Shown here in pieces: positions 18,745-27,416 of a stretch of DNA of 64,000 nucleotides. Numbering within the stretch: position 1 is the first letter of the stretch; each line of letters opens with the position of its first letter. Under the pieces are notes generated by a model. It was not told the DNA's origin. It ran no database searches and saw only the letters and a program-made list of their open reading frames with translations. A program made the translations under genes and the position numbers. Source of the DNA: Microvirga terrae (lineage in GTDB: Bacteria > Pseudomonadota > Alphaproteobacteria > Rhizobiales > Beijerinckiaceae); assembly GCF_013307435.2 (NCBI RefSeq), contig NZ_CP102846.1, positions 372,001 through 436,000 on the forward strand, read 5' to 3'.

Positions 18745-19190
18745 GTCGTGAGCGGGATCAGTATCCCGGCGCATTTTGGGAACAGCAACGGATCCTCTCT
18801 GGCGAGGGCAAAGCAATGCGCATTCTAGTGGCTGAAGATGACCCGCTTGTTCTCCTGAGTGCCGCAGAGCATCTGCGCGACGAAGGCTTTGAGGTCATAG
18901 AAGCGCCCACTGGTGAGCAGGCACTGGCATTGTTCCCCCGCAACCTTCCCATTCATGTGCTCCTCACAGACATCAGGATGCCTGGAAGAGTCGATGGATG
19001 GGAATTGGCGAGGCGCATTCGGGACCAAGATCCAGATGTGGCCGTGATCTACGTGACCGGCTACTCGGATCTTCCGGCCTCGCCGGTGAGTGGGAGTTTG
19101 TTCTTCAACAAGCCCTATCGGATGGAGCGAATTGTAGAGGCTATCCACGCTCTGCATGAACATCCCAAGATAAGTGCGGGATCACCGAGA
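18745..19190 (+). repeat. 446-bp direct repeat, copy 2
   Basis: Second copy of 6461-6906 in the same orientation. It begins about 65 bases after the terminator and ends three codons before the receiver stop, where the sequence becomes unrelated to copy 1. No inverted repeats or target duplications were seen at the edges. Confidence 0.9.
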
Positions 19191-19202
19191 CACCGACGTT
19201 GA
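18816..19202 (+). CDS. Stand-alone response-regulator receiver protein (copy 2)
   Basis: Identical to the receiver at 6532 for about 125 residues, including all phosphorylation-site residues (VAEDDP, LLTDIRMPG, VTGYS, NKPYR). It then ends GSPRHRR instead of GSPRGAD because the repeat stops and the neighbouring sequence supplies the stop. The upstream 71 bases, including the ribosome-binding site, are also duplicated, but anything needed further upstream is not shared. Identity points to a recent event. Confidence 0.85.
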   Translation: MRILVAEDDPLVLLSAAEHLRDEGFEVIEAPTGEQALALFPRNLPIHVLLTDIRMPGRVDGWELARRIRDQDPDVAVIYVTGYSDLPASPVSGSLFFNKPYRMERIVEAIHALHEHPKISAGSPRHRR

Positions 19203-19335
19203 CCCAGCAACGTCGCCCTGAAATGACTCGTTCCGAGTTCTCCACAGGACTCTCTGGTGCGGTTAACGCCCTCCTGAAGCCACCCTCCATTGTGGCGCAT
19301 TTTGGACTCGTAGTTGTTTTGTAGGGAGCAACCGA

Positions 19336-19422
19336 ATGTCGGATGACAAAGCCAATCGTGGTGGTGCGGACCGGGGCCGGGTCGCTGGCGCAGAAGGGTA
19401 TGGTCTGCCCCCTGAAAAGTGA
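19336..19422 (+). pseudogene. DUF3606 protein, N-terminal fragment cut by IS3
   Basis: ATG at 19336, preceded by AGGGAG, opens MSDDKANRGGADRGRVAGAE, the standard N-terminus of DUF3606 proteins (about 60 residues, function unknown). After 22 codons the reading enters the left end of the IS3 element at 19401 and stops at 19420-19422. The rest of the gene is not found on the far side of the element. Confidence 0.7.
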
Positions 19423-19464
19423 TCCTCCCTGAAGTATGGCTTTTGAGCCGAAGGAGGACTGAAG

Positions 19465-19743
19465 ATGGGCAAGAAGAGGCACACGGCCGAAGAAATCGTT
19501 TCCAAGTTACGACAGGTAGACGTGCTGACGGCACAAGGCCGGACGATGGCCGAGGCCATCCGCCAGATCGGTGTGACGGAGGTCACGTACTACCGGTGGC
19601 GCAATGAGTACGGCGGACTCAAATCCGATCAAGTCAAACGGATGAAGGAGCTCGAGCTGGAGAACGCCCGGCTGCGCCGGGCGGTCTCGGATCTCACCCT
19701 GGAGAAGCTCATCCTCAAGGAAGCTGCGTCGGGAAACTGGTAG
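19465..19743 (+). CDS. IS3 transposase OrfA
   Basis: A 92-residue protein beginning MGKKRHTAEEIVSKLRQVDV, with a helix-turn-helix (GVTEVTYYRWRNEYGG) and a C-terminal leucine-rich coiled coil (ELELENARLRRAVSDLTLEK). It is the DNA-binding half of an IS3-family transposase. GGAGG lies upstream. OrfB follows in another frame, as expected for -1 programmed frameshifting in this family. Confidence 0.92.
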   Translation: MGKKRHTAEEIVSKLRQVDVLTAQGRTMAEAIRQIGVTEVTYYRWRNEYGGLKSDQVKRMKELELENARLRRAVSDLTLEKLILKEAASGNW

Positions 19744-19775
19744 GCCCCGCCCGCCGTCGCGCCTGTGTAGAGCAT

Positions 19776-20600
19776 GTGATCGCCAAATATGGTGTCTCGG
19801 AACGGTTGGCCTGTCGGGTTCTGGGCCAGCATCGCTCTACCCAGCGCAAGGTCCCCCAACAGCCGGTGGATGAAGCGGCTTTGACGGCCGACATCATCGC
19901 TCTGGCCACTCAGTACGGCCGCTATGGCTACCGGCGCATCACAGCCCTGCTGCGAGACGCTGGCTGGCTCGTGAACAAGAAGCGGGTCGAGCGGATTTGG
20001 CGGCGGGAGGGGCTCAAAGTGCCACAAAAGCAACCCAAGAGAGGCCGGCTCTGGCTCAACGACGGATCCTGCATCCGGCTGCGGCCGGAGTACCCCAACC
20101 ATGTCTGGTCGTATGACTTCGTCGAAGATCGCACCCATGACGGGCGCAAGTTCCGCATGCTCAACGTCATCGACGAGTTCACGCGCGAGTGCCTTGCGAT
20201 CCGGGTGAACCGGAAGCTGAAAGCCGTCGATGTGATCGACGTGCTCTCGGACCTGTTCATCCTGCGTGGTATTCCAGGCCATATTCGTTCCGACAACGGC
20301 AGCGAGTTCGTGGCCAAAGCGGTGCGCGAGTGGATCGCGGCTGTGGGCGCCAGGACGGCTTACATCGAGCCGGGCAGTCCCTGGGAGAACGGCTATTGCG
20401 AGAGCTTCAACTCGAAGCTGCGGGACGAGTTGCTGAAAGGAGAGATCTTCTACACTCTGGAAGAGGCAAAGGTGATCATCGAGAGTTGGCGCCGGCATTA
20501 CAACACGGTGCGCCCGCACTCATCCCTGGGCTACCGGCCACCTGCACCTGAGGTCTTGGTCTCGGCTTCCAAGCTGGCGCCCAGACCGACGCTGAATTAA
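19776..20600 (+). CDS. IS3 transposase OrfB (DDE integrase domain)
   Basis: A 274-residue catalytic half. The N-terminal HTH_21-like part (YGRYGYRRITALLRDAGW) is followed by the rve core: first Asp in WSYDFVEDRT, second Asp in IRSDNGSEFVA, and Glu in PWENGYCESFNSKLRDE, ending RPHSSLGYRPPAPE. All three catalytic residues are present, so the element looks active. The GTG at 19776 is only a nominal start, since OrfB is normally made as an OrfA-OrfB fusion. Confidence 0.92.
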   Translation: MIAKYGVSERLACRVLGQHRSTQRKVPQQPVDEAALTADIIALATQYGRYGYRRITALLRDAGWLVNKKRVERIWRREGLKVPQKQPKRGRLWLNDGSCIRLRPEYPNHVWSYDFVEDRTHDGRKFRMLNVIDEFTRECLAIRVNRKLKAVDVIDVLSDLFILRGIPGHIRSDNGSEFVAKAVREWIAAVGARTAYIEPGSPWENGYCESFNSKLRDELLKGEIFYTLEEAKVIIESWRRHYNTVRPHSSLGYRPPAPEVLVSASKLAPRPTLN

Positions 20601-20634
20601 CATCACATACGGATCACCCACATGGGGCAGGCCA

Positions 20635-21093
20635 ACCACCAACGTGCTCAACAAAGTGCCGAAATCCGTGCAGCCCGGCATGAAGGTGGCGCTGCGGGAG
20701 ATTTATCTCGCGCCGACCCGAGCCCAAGCCGAGATCGCCATCGACCTGTTCGCCGAAGCCTATCAGGCGCGCTATCCAAAAGCCGTGGAGTGCGTGCGCA
20801 AGGACCAGCGGGCGCTGCTGGCCTTCTACGACTGGCCGGCTGAGCACTGGATCCATTTGCGGACGACAAATCCCATCGAAAGTGTGTTCGCGACGGTGCG
20901 GCACCGGACCGTGCGCACCAAGGGCGCGCTGTCGCCGACAACGGCGCGACTGATGGTGTTCAAGCTCATCATGGCAGCTTCGAAAAGCTGGCGGAGGTTG
21001 ATGGGTGAAAACCAGTTGCCGAAGGTGATCGCCGGTGTCAGGTTTAAGGACGGCAGCGAGGTCATTCCGGTGCCGACAAACAGCGCCGCCTGA
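20635..21093 (+). pseudogene. IS256-family transposase C-terminal fragment
   Basis: Directly after the IS3 right end, the frame TTNVLNKVPKSVQPGMKVAL runs to 21093. It contains WIHLRTTNPIESVFATVRHR and TKGALSPTTARLMVFKLI, the C-terminal third of an IS256/mutator transposase including the catalytic-Glu region (NPIES). The first 240 or so residues are missing. It was cut by the IS3 element or by recombination through it. Confidence 0.85.
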
Positions 21094-21498
21094 TCGGCCC
21101 CGTCACCTAAATTCCGTCATAGCTCACATCTGCACACCCGTCGGCGTCACCCGATAGGGCGCGGGTCGACAGTCGCCCTCGTGGCAGCAACTGTGCCCTA
21201 ACCTGTCCCTGAGAGGCGAGTAGATGTCGTGAGCCTCAGTGGGCGGCGCGGAACCAAGCAGGGCCATCGCCGTGAAGAGATCAAGCCTGAGAGACATCAG
21301 CCGCTCTCCCGAATGATAGGCTGGCGGCGCTCATCGGAGCGTCGGGAAACGCTACTCCGGGCATTGTACTCCCGAACGAGGATCCTGTCGCTCAAGGCCC
21401 GGAGGAAGCGGGTTGGCGAATGGTGCCTTTGGAGAAGCGCCGCTTGCGGCGGGATAGCCCACGGACGCCGGCCATCCCCTGCGACCGCTATGTCCTGG
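21094..21498. other. Intergenic region beyond the IS256 fragment
   Basis: The first part should contain the IS256 right end. A short inverted pair (AGGGCG at about 21156 and CGCCCT about 20 bases on) could form a hairpin but lacks a T-run. No supported gene. Confidence 0.35.
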
Positions 21499-22266
21499 TC
21501 ACCTGGCTGTCGGCTGGTGTCTCCGCCGCTCGCCAGCCAAGCAGTTCGTCGATGCGTCAGCTTGGGCAGGCTGGAGCAGCGAGCGAGGCTGCCACTGGTC
21601 CGTGATCTCCCGGATGATCTTGGCCGTGATAGCCTTGATGAAGTGCGCCTTCTCCCGCACCGGAATCAGAAAAGCCTCCGGTCCTCCGATGACGCAGTCG
21701 CGGAAGTAGAGGTCGAGGTTGTCGATATCCCAGATGCCGTCGGGCCGCTTCAGCATGATCGGCAGGCCGTTGATGGTGATGCCCTGGGTCAAGACACCAT
21801 CGCGTGCAGGGGTCACGGTTCGGCCCGTGTTGTTGGCTCCATCGCCCGAGATGTCGATCACCTGCCGATCCGCCTGCACGCCGCTCTGACGAAGCTGCCG
21901 GACACCGAAGTCGATGCCCCCCGAAATCGAGGTGTAGCCCATGCGGTGGACCGGACTCCGCGAAAGCCGTTCGGCAAAGGCCACGCCATCGGCGGGCTGC
22001 TCGATGATGGTCCAGGGGACGACGATCTGCTGATCGAACGCCCCGGACCACTCGAGGTAAACCACAGCGATGCGCCCCAGCATGCCCTGACGGATCGCCC
22101 GATGAACCTCGGGGGACTGGAGTGCCTCGGCAAAGCCGTGTCGCTGGAGGTCTGGCTCATCCGGCTCCATGGAAAAGGAGACATCGACCGCCAGCACCAG
22201 CGCGAGATCGACCCGGGTTTCGGCCGGAGCCGCGCCGTTCGCGAGCAGCATCCCGCCTGCCAGCAT
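21499..22266 (-). CDS. DUF1194 (VWA-like) protein, possibly frameshifted in its signal peptide
   Basis: A 255-residue von Willebrand-A-like protein. The metal-ion-dependent adhesion site is intact: DVSFS near residue 28, the Thr in YTSISGG and the Asp in IDISGDGANN. LDLYFRDCVIGGPEAF is characteristic of DUF1194. The visible start (MLAGGMLLANGAAPAETR) lacks the basic n-region of a signal peptide. An ATG at 22300 with GGGAGC six bases ahead opens MLSGPRLMTHP in another frame, so one base appears lost near 22270. A paralogue is at 26336. DUF1194 function is not established. It may follow the DUF6647 gene in one transcript. Confidence 0.8.
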   Translation of the reverse strand: MLAGGMLLANGAAPAETRVDLALVLAVDVSFSMEPDEPDLQRHGFAEALQSPEVHRAIRQGMLGRIAVVYLEWSGAFDQQIVVPWTIIEQPADGVAFAERLSRSPVHRMGYTSISGGIDFGVRQLRQSGVQADRQVIDISGDGANNTGRTVTPARDGVLTQGITINGLPIMLKRPDGIWDIDNLDLYFRDCVIGGPEAFLIPVREKAHFIKAITAKIIREITDQWQPRSLLQPAQADASTNCLAGERRRHQPTAR

Positions 22267-22474
22267 CAGGGTGGGTCATGAGGCGCGGTCCGCTCAGCAT
22301 CCCAAGCTCCCGTTCCGCCGGCGCTTCGCCCACGGTGGTTTCGTACCGATTGAACTTGAGCAGCGGGCTGACGGGACAATCCCGGCTGTCGTGTCGATGC
22401 CCGAAATGAGTACTGTCCCGCTGAGTTGCTGCGCATGGCCCCAGGGATGATTCGCCGGCACGCGGCTGGAGAAA

Positions 22475-23062
22475 TCAGTCCGAATAGCCGCAGGCACCCT
22501 GAAACAGGCCGAGAACCTGGAGCAGGAACGCCTCCTCCCGCAGGCCCCGGGTGCGGAGATAGAGGGCCTGGAGGCCATAAGCGTCCGCCTCCAGCGCCCC
22601 TGGGCATGAGGCGCGCTCGTGCGCCCGGCTCGCGAACTGCTGCGCATGCACCAGTTCGTGCACGAGATAGCTGCGCGCGAGCGGGGTGTCGGGATCGAGA
22701 TCGTCGGCGAGCAGGATCTCCCGCGTGGTCGGAACGTAGACGGCAGCCACAGCCTCGCTGTGAGACTCACCGAGGGTCATCGGGAACACGAGCCCGTCCA
22801 GACGCTCCTTCGGCGCCAGGCGAACGCAAATCTCGGGGGCTTGGATGCCCGTCTCCCCGATGACGAAGGCTCGTGCCTCGGCGATCCATTCGCTCTCAAG
22901 GCATTCGTCGGATCCGGCCGAACGGGCCAGAGCAGGGCCAATGGCGGCCAACGCCAACGCGAGGCCACAAGCGACCAGAGCGATCATACGGGCGAGACGA
23001 AGGGCGTCCCAAAGGCTGCCGATCGTGTCGTCGTGGCCTTGGAGCGAGCAAGCTTTCCTCAT
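22475..23062 (-). CDS. DUF6647 family secreted protein with HELVH motif
   Basis: A 195-residue protein whose N-terminal hydrophobic segment (MIALVACGLALALAAIGPAL) acts as a signal peptide or anchor. The mature part has IQAPEICVRL, AAVYVPTTREILLADDLD and SYLVHELVHAQQFAS. The HELVH is a zincin-like HExxH motif; a third ligand may be the Glu in GALEADAYGLQA. This suggests a small metalloprotease-like fold, by inference only. The ATG at 23062 has GGGAGG upstream. It is divergent from the BTAD regulator with about 140 bases between them, so they may share a control region. Confidence 0.75.
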   Translation of the reverse strand: MRKACSLQGHDDTIGSLWDALRLARMIALVACGLALALAAIGPALARSAGSDECLESEWIAEARAFVIGETGIQAPEICVRLAPKERLDGLVFPMTLGESHSEAVAAVYVPTTREILLADDLDPDTPLARSYLVHELVHAQQFASRAHERASCPGALEADAYGLQALYLRTRGLREEAFLLQVLGLFQGACGYSD

Positions 23063-23202
23063 GGATCGATCCTCCCGCGTGCGGTGCTTGCGGGAGTTGA
23101 GCCGACGGAGCGTTAGACAGGCGTGAGGCGAGGCCTCCGGGCGTTTCGCGGATCCTGACGCGGTGCTAGACTGGTCCTGCTGCGACAGCGTCCGAGGCCT
23201 CC

Positions 23203-25194
23203 ATGACGGAACTCGAGATCGCACTGCTCGGCGGGCTTCGCCTGCGGCATCCCGACCGCGGACCCATCAAACTCGCGGGCGAGAAGGGGCCCCAGCTCCT
23301 CGCGCGCTTGGCATTTCACCCCGGCACGAAGCATCGGCGCGACACCCTCCAGGCGTTGCTGTGGCCGGACTCCGACCCGCCGCATGCCCAGGGCAACCTG
23401 CGCTTCGTCCTGCACCAGCTCAGAACGATCCTTGGCGGAAACGAAGGGCCGCTCCATAGCGACAGCCGCTCGCTCTGGCTTGACCCGGATCGCGTGGCCG
23501 TCGATGTCGTGCGCTTCGAGGCGCTCGCGGCGGAAGGGACACTCGAAGCCCTCACCGCAGCCTGCGATCTGTACTGCGGCGATCTCCTGTCGGATGCGGG
23601 CGATCTCAGCTCCGAATACGAGGATTGGCTACTGCCCGAACGGGAGCGCCTGCGCGAGGTGGCGCGCTCGGCCTTCTGGAATCTGTTCTCGCTCCGGCTG
23701 TGGCGCGGCGAGGTGACGGAGGCCAAGGCCTGCGCCCAGCGTTATCTCGTGATCGACCCCTACTGCGAGCGCACGCATGCAGCACTGATGCGGCTGCATC
23801 TGACTCAGGGCGAACGTGCGCTCGCGGCCGGGCGCTATGGCCAACTTCGCGTCCGCCTTGAGCGTGACCTCCAGATCCGGCCGGGAGCCGAGGTCGAGCA
23901 ACTCGCCCGGGCCGTGAGCCAGACCAGTGGGCGCTCTGCCCCGGAGCCGTTCAATGCCGCCTGGGTTCTGGGCCGCAGCGACCTGCCCGCGGACGGCAAG
24001 CCCCTCGTGGCCGTGTTGCCCTTCCGGGACCTATCCGAGGACCAGGCGCTGGTCAGCCTGCCGGCGGCCCTGACCGAGGACGTGATCGCCGATCTGGCGC
24101 GCTTCCGCCGGCTCGGTGTCCTGGCCCGGCACACGTCCTTCGCACTCGGTCGCGACCCTAATCCCGAGGCCCGGTTGCGCCAGCTCGGCGCCCGCTACAC
24201 GATCGAGGGTAGTGTTCGGCGCACTGGCAACCGCTTGAGCGTGACCGTCCAGCTCGTCGACAACGCCTCGCAGCGTCAACTCTGGGCGGAGCGCTACCAG
24301 GGCGACTGGGAGGAGCTGCCACAGTTCCAAGAGACTGCGGCCAAAGCTATCGTCGCGAGCATCCCAGTTCACGTCGAACAGGCAGAGCTGGAGCGGATCC
24401 GTCACCGCGAGATCCATTCGCTGAGCGCCTACGAGCACTGCTTGCGTGGCCGGGAGTACCAACGCTCGACCTTGCATGCGGCTCAAATCCAAGCGCTCCA
24501 GTTCTTCAGCCGTGCGCTCGAGCAGGACCCGAATTCTGCCATGGCGCATGCCGGGCTGGCTTGCGCGATCATGCACGCCGGGGGCATCAGTCCCTTGCAG
24601 GAGGAGGAGCGACGGGAGAGAGCGATCATCCACGCACAGCAAGCGATCGCCCTCGACCCTCTCGATCCTCAGGGCCACTGGATGATGGGACTGCTCCTGC
24701 AGTACAGGCGCGACTTCGCAGGTGCCCACGTGCACCTCGACCGCGCTGTCACCCTCAGTCCGGGTGACGTCGAGACCCTGGGCTATACGGGCCTGGAGTA
24801 TGCCTATGCGGGAGAAGCCGAGCGCGGCATCATGCAGGCAGAGCAGTCGATCCGGTTCAACCCATACTTCCCGGCGGTCTCAGTTGAACAGATGGGCAAA
24901 TCCTGCTTCGTCGGCCGCCGCTATGAGGATGCGCTGTTCTGGATGCGGCAGTCGCCGGATCGGATTACCACGAACCGGGGCTGGCTGGCCGCTGCGGCAG
25001 CCTATGCTGGACGCACGGACGAAGCAGCCATGCATGCTAATCGGATGCGGGAAGCGCTGCGTCAGCGCCTGGGCGAGGAGGAGCTGCGGGCGGTGGGCGG
25101 CGCGATCGGGTGGCTTCGCTTGCCGGCCCGGTTTCAGCATGCGGCTGACCTGGAGCACTACGAGCGCGGTTTGGAGCTGGCAGGGCTTGGATAG
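23203..25194 (+). CDS. BTAD/TolB-like/TPR transcriptional regulator
   Basis: A 663-residue cytoplasmic regulator. Residues 1-95 resemble the winged-helix part of SARP/AfsR-type regulators (ALLGGLRLRHPDRGPIKLAG, LLWPDSDPPHAQGNLRFVLH). Residues 100-240 are a bacterial transcriptional activation domain (AHALMRLHLTQGERALA-like region). Residues 265-390 hold a TolB-like beta-domain (VAVLPFRDLSEDQALVSLPA, YTIEGSVRRTGNRLSVTVQL). The rest is tetratricopeptide repeats. Such proteins probably sense a ligand through the TPR part; the ligand is unknown. It stands at the head of regulator, amino-acid-binding protein and DUF1194 genes with 50-70 base gaps, and may control both these and the divergent DUF6647 gene. 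Confidence 0.85.
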   Translation: MTELEIALLGGLRLRHPDRGPIKLAGEKGPQLLARLAFHPGTKHRRDTLQALLWPDSDPPHAQGNLRFVLHQLRTILGGNEGPLHSDSRSLWLDPDRVAVDVVRFEALAAEGTLEALTAACDLYCGDLLSDAGDLSSEYEDWLLPERERLREVARSAFWNLFSLRLWRGEVTEAKACAQRYLVIDPYCERTHAALMRLHLTQGERALAAGRYGQLRVRLERDLQIRPGAEVEQLARAVSQTSGRSAPEPFNAAWVLGRSDLPADGKPLVAVLPFRDLSEDQALVSLPAALTEDVIADLARFRRLGVLARHTSFALGRDPNPEARLRQLGARYTIEGSVRRTGNRLSVTVQLVDNASQRQLWAERYQGDWEELPQFQETAAKAIVASIPVHVEQAELERIRHREIHSLSAYEHCLRGREYQRSTLHAAQIQALQFFSRALEQDPNSAMAHAGLACAIMHAGGISPLQEEERRERAIIHAQQAIALDPLDPQGHWMMGLLLQYRRDFAGAHVHLDRAVTLSPGDVETLGYTGLEYAYAGEAERGIMQAEQSIRFNPYFPAVSVEQMGKSCFVGRRYEDALFWMRQSPDRITTNRGWLAAAAAYAGRTDEAAMHANRMREALRQRLGEEELRAVGGAIGWLRLPARFQHAADLEHYERGLELAGLG

Positions 25195-25261
25195 CCGGGC
25201 CGACGTGCCGCCGTCGGAAGTTCCCAGCGCGGCCGACCAGTGAGCGGAGGGAGGCAAGATC

Positions 25262-26284
25262 ATGAGGAGGATTTCGATATCGGCGGCCCTCGCGATCACC
25301 ATGGCGGTGCTCGCCGCCACGGGAGCCTCGGCCCAGGCGACGCTGGCCAGCGTGAAGCAGAAGGGCGTCCTGACCTGCGGCTCGAACCGGGGCGCCCCCG
25401 GCTTCGGCGCGCCGGATGCGCAGGGCAACTGGTCCGGTCTCGACGTCGATCTCTGCCGCGCCCTCGCGGCCGCCATCTTCGACGACCCGACCAAGGTGCA
25501 GTTCGTCCCGCTCTCGGCCCAGGACCGCTTCACGGCCCTCAAGTCCGGACAGGTCGACGTGCTTGCCCGCAACTCGACAGCGACCATGGCGCGTGACACC
25601 CAGGTCGGCGTCGAGTTTCCGGCCATCAACTACTTCGACGGCCAGGGCTTTATGGTCCGCAAGACTTTCGGACTTGCCTCAGCCAAGGAGTTGAACGGCA
25701 AGTCGGTCTGCACTGACCAGGGCACCACGACCGAGCTCAACCTCGCTGACTACTTTCGCGCCAATGGCCTGACGTATCAGCCGGTGAGCTTCGTGAATGC
25801 GACGGAGGCGAAGGCGGCTTATGAGGCCGGCCGCTGCGATGCGATGACAACCGATATCTCTGGCCTCTATGCCGCGCGGCTGACCCTCTCGAACCCGGAC
25901 GATCACGTGATCCTGCCGGAGGTCATCTCGAAGGAGCCGCTCGGGCCGGCCGTGCGCCAGGGTGACAACCAGTGGGCCGACATCGTGCGCTGGACCTTCA
26001 ATGCCATGCTCGATGCCGAGGAGCTCGGCGTGACCAAGGCCAATATCGAGCAGATGAAGACCTCGGCCAATCCAGAGATCAAGCGCCTGCTCGGCACCGA
26101 GGGCAAGTTCGGCGAGGCCATCGGCCTGACCAACGACTGGGCCGTGCGCATCATCAGGCACGTGGGCAACTACGGCGAGAGCTTCGAGCGCAACGTCGGC
26201 GAGGGTTCGCCGCTCAAGATCAAGCGCGGCCAGAACGCGCTCTGGACCAAGGGCGGCCTCCAGTACGGCCTGCCTGTTCGGTAG
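25262..26284 (+). CDS. Amino-acid ABC transporter substrate-binding protein (AapJ/BztA-like), orphan
   Basis: A 340-residue periplasmic binding protein. The Sec signal (SISAALAITMAVLAATGASA) is followed by the family-3 solute-binding fold: LTCGSNRGAPGFGAPDAQGN, GLDVDLCRALAAAIF, QVDVLARNSTATMARDT, CTDQGTTTELNLADYFRA and RCDAMTTDISGL. Length and motifs match AapJ/BztA general L-amino-acid binders. GGAGGGAGG is upstream. The permease and ATPase genes that normally follow are missing; instead the next gene is DUF1194. It may feed a transporter elsewhere or act as a sensor domain for this locus. Confidence 0.92.
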   Translation: MRRISISAALAITMAVLAATGASAQATLASVKQKGVLTCGSNRGAPGFGAPDAQGNWSGLDVDLCRALAAAIFDDPTKVQFVPLSAQDRFTALKSGQVDVLARNSTATMARDTQVGVEFPAINYFDGQGFMVRKTFGLASAKELNGKSVCTDQGTTTELNLADYFRANGLTYQPVSFVNATEAKAAYEAGRCDAMTTDISGLYAARLTLSNPDDHVILPEVISKEPLGPAVRQGDNQWADIVRWTFNAMLDAEELGVTKANIEQMKTSANPEIKRLLGTEGKFGEAIGLTNDWAVRIIRHVGNYGESFERNVGEGSPLKIKRGQNALWTKGGLQYGLPVR

Positions 26285-26335
26285 GAATTGATCCGGATTC
26301 AGACCGGAGATCGTCAGGATGTATTCGACGGATGA

Positions 26336-27172
26336 ATGAGCGGAGGTGGCGGCCATGCCATTGCTGCGATGAACCAGCCCCGATCCTTTCTCGGTCCCGT
26401 GCTCCTGGCGGCGGGGGTGCTTGCCGCATCAGGATCGGGCGCATGCGCCGAACTCGCCGTTGATCTCTCGCTGGTGCTGGCCGTCGATGTGTCGGCCTCC
26501 ATGGAGCCGGTGGAACAGGAGTTGCAGCGGGCCGGCTTCATCGAGGCCTTCCGCTCCCCTGCCCTGTATGATGCCGTCCGCCGCGGTGTACTGGGCCGTA
26601 TTGCCGTCACATACATCGAATGGGCCGGAGAGACAGAGCAGTCCGTCGTCATTCCCTGGACCGTCATCAAACAGCCAACAGACGCGATCATATTCGCGGA
26701 TCTCCTGTCCCAGGCGCCACTGCATAGTGGAGGCTTCACCTCGCTTTCCGGAGTAATTGAGTTCGGCATGCGGCTGCTGGAGGACAGTCACATGGAAGCT
26801 ACCCGGCAGGCGATCGACATCTCGGGTGACGGACCGAACAACAAGGGGCGTCCGGTGACGTGGGCGCGGGACGACGCTTTGGCACGGGGGATCGTCATCA
26901 ACGGTCTGCCGATCATGATCCATCGGCCGTCCGTCTTCCCCGAGATGGAGAACCTCGACGGCTACTTCCGCGAGTGTGTGATCGGCGGACCCGGATCCTT
27001 TATGATCCCGGTGCAGGATCCGGCCCAGTTCATGGAGGCGATCCGGGCCAAGCTCATCCGGGAAATCGCCGGGCGGCCAGAATTGCAATCACTGACCATT
27101 CCTGCTCAGGCCAGAGATGAAACGCTATGCCTTGCTGGAGAGATCCGGCTGAAACAGCAGCTGCGGCATTGA
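26336..27172 (+). CDS. DUF1194 (VWA-like) secreted protein
   Basis: A 278-residue paralogue of the 21499 gene, with an intact signal peptide (FLGPVLLAAGVLAASGSGAC ending near residue 38). The VWA-type metal site is complete: DVSAS, the Thr of FTSLSGV and the Asp of IDISGDGPNN. LDGYFRECVIGGPGSF matches the family. The ATG at 26336 has no clear ribosome-binding site; the in-frame ATG at 26369 (MNQPRSF) would also leave a good signal peptide. It starts 51 bases after the binding-protein gene. Function unknown; the VWA fold usually mediates metal-dependent protein binding. Confidence 0.85.
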   Translation: MSGGGGHAIAAMNQPRSFLGPVLLAAGVLAASGSGACAELAVDLSLVLAVDVSASMEPVEQELQRAGFIEAFRSPALYDAVRRGVLGRIAVTYIEWAGETEQSVVIPWTVIKQPTDAIIFADLLSQAPLHSGGFTSLSGVIEFGMRLLEDSHMEATRQAIDISGDGPNNKGRPVTWARDDALARGIVINGLPIMIHRPSVFPEMENLDGYFRECVIGGPGSFMIPVQDPAQFMEAIRAKLIREIAGRPELQSLTIPAQARDETLCLAGEIRLKQQLRH

Positions 27173-27416
27173 GCCGGACATCTGGCTCCGTCCAGGGTAG
27201 CCGGAACGGCTCAAGAGGTGGGATCGACCGTGTTGGTTGTGCTTGCGGAGGAAAGCATGAGGCCACCTGGGGTGGCGGTCCGCAGGTTTCGATCTGCAGG
27301 GGGCAAGCACCCGTCCCAACCAAGCTCTGTTTATTGTGAAGCACCTTCCATCAGGTCGTCGGGCAGATCCGCCCACACATGGTCATGCTCCCCTGGATCT
27401 CATCGACCCTCTCGCA

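Larger units (their letters stand above)
19401..20634 (+). mobile_element. IS3-family element (IS407-like group)
   Basis: Imperfect terminal inverted repeats are visible: TGGTCTGCCCCCTG at 19401 inward and TGGCCTGCCCCATG reading inward from 20634, both continuing to GTGATCC. The length of about 1234 bases and the two-ORF layout fit the IS407 group. No matching short target duplication is seen, which fits the different flanks (a DUF3606 fragment on the left, an IS256 fragment on the right) and suggests recombination after insertion. Confidence 0.85.

Noticed and set aside
21229..22281. 350-codon plus-strand frame
   Set aside because: Overlaps the DUF1194 gene on the other strand, which has conserved metal-site motifs; this frame has none.
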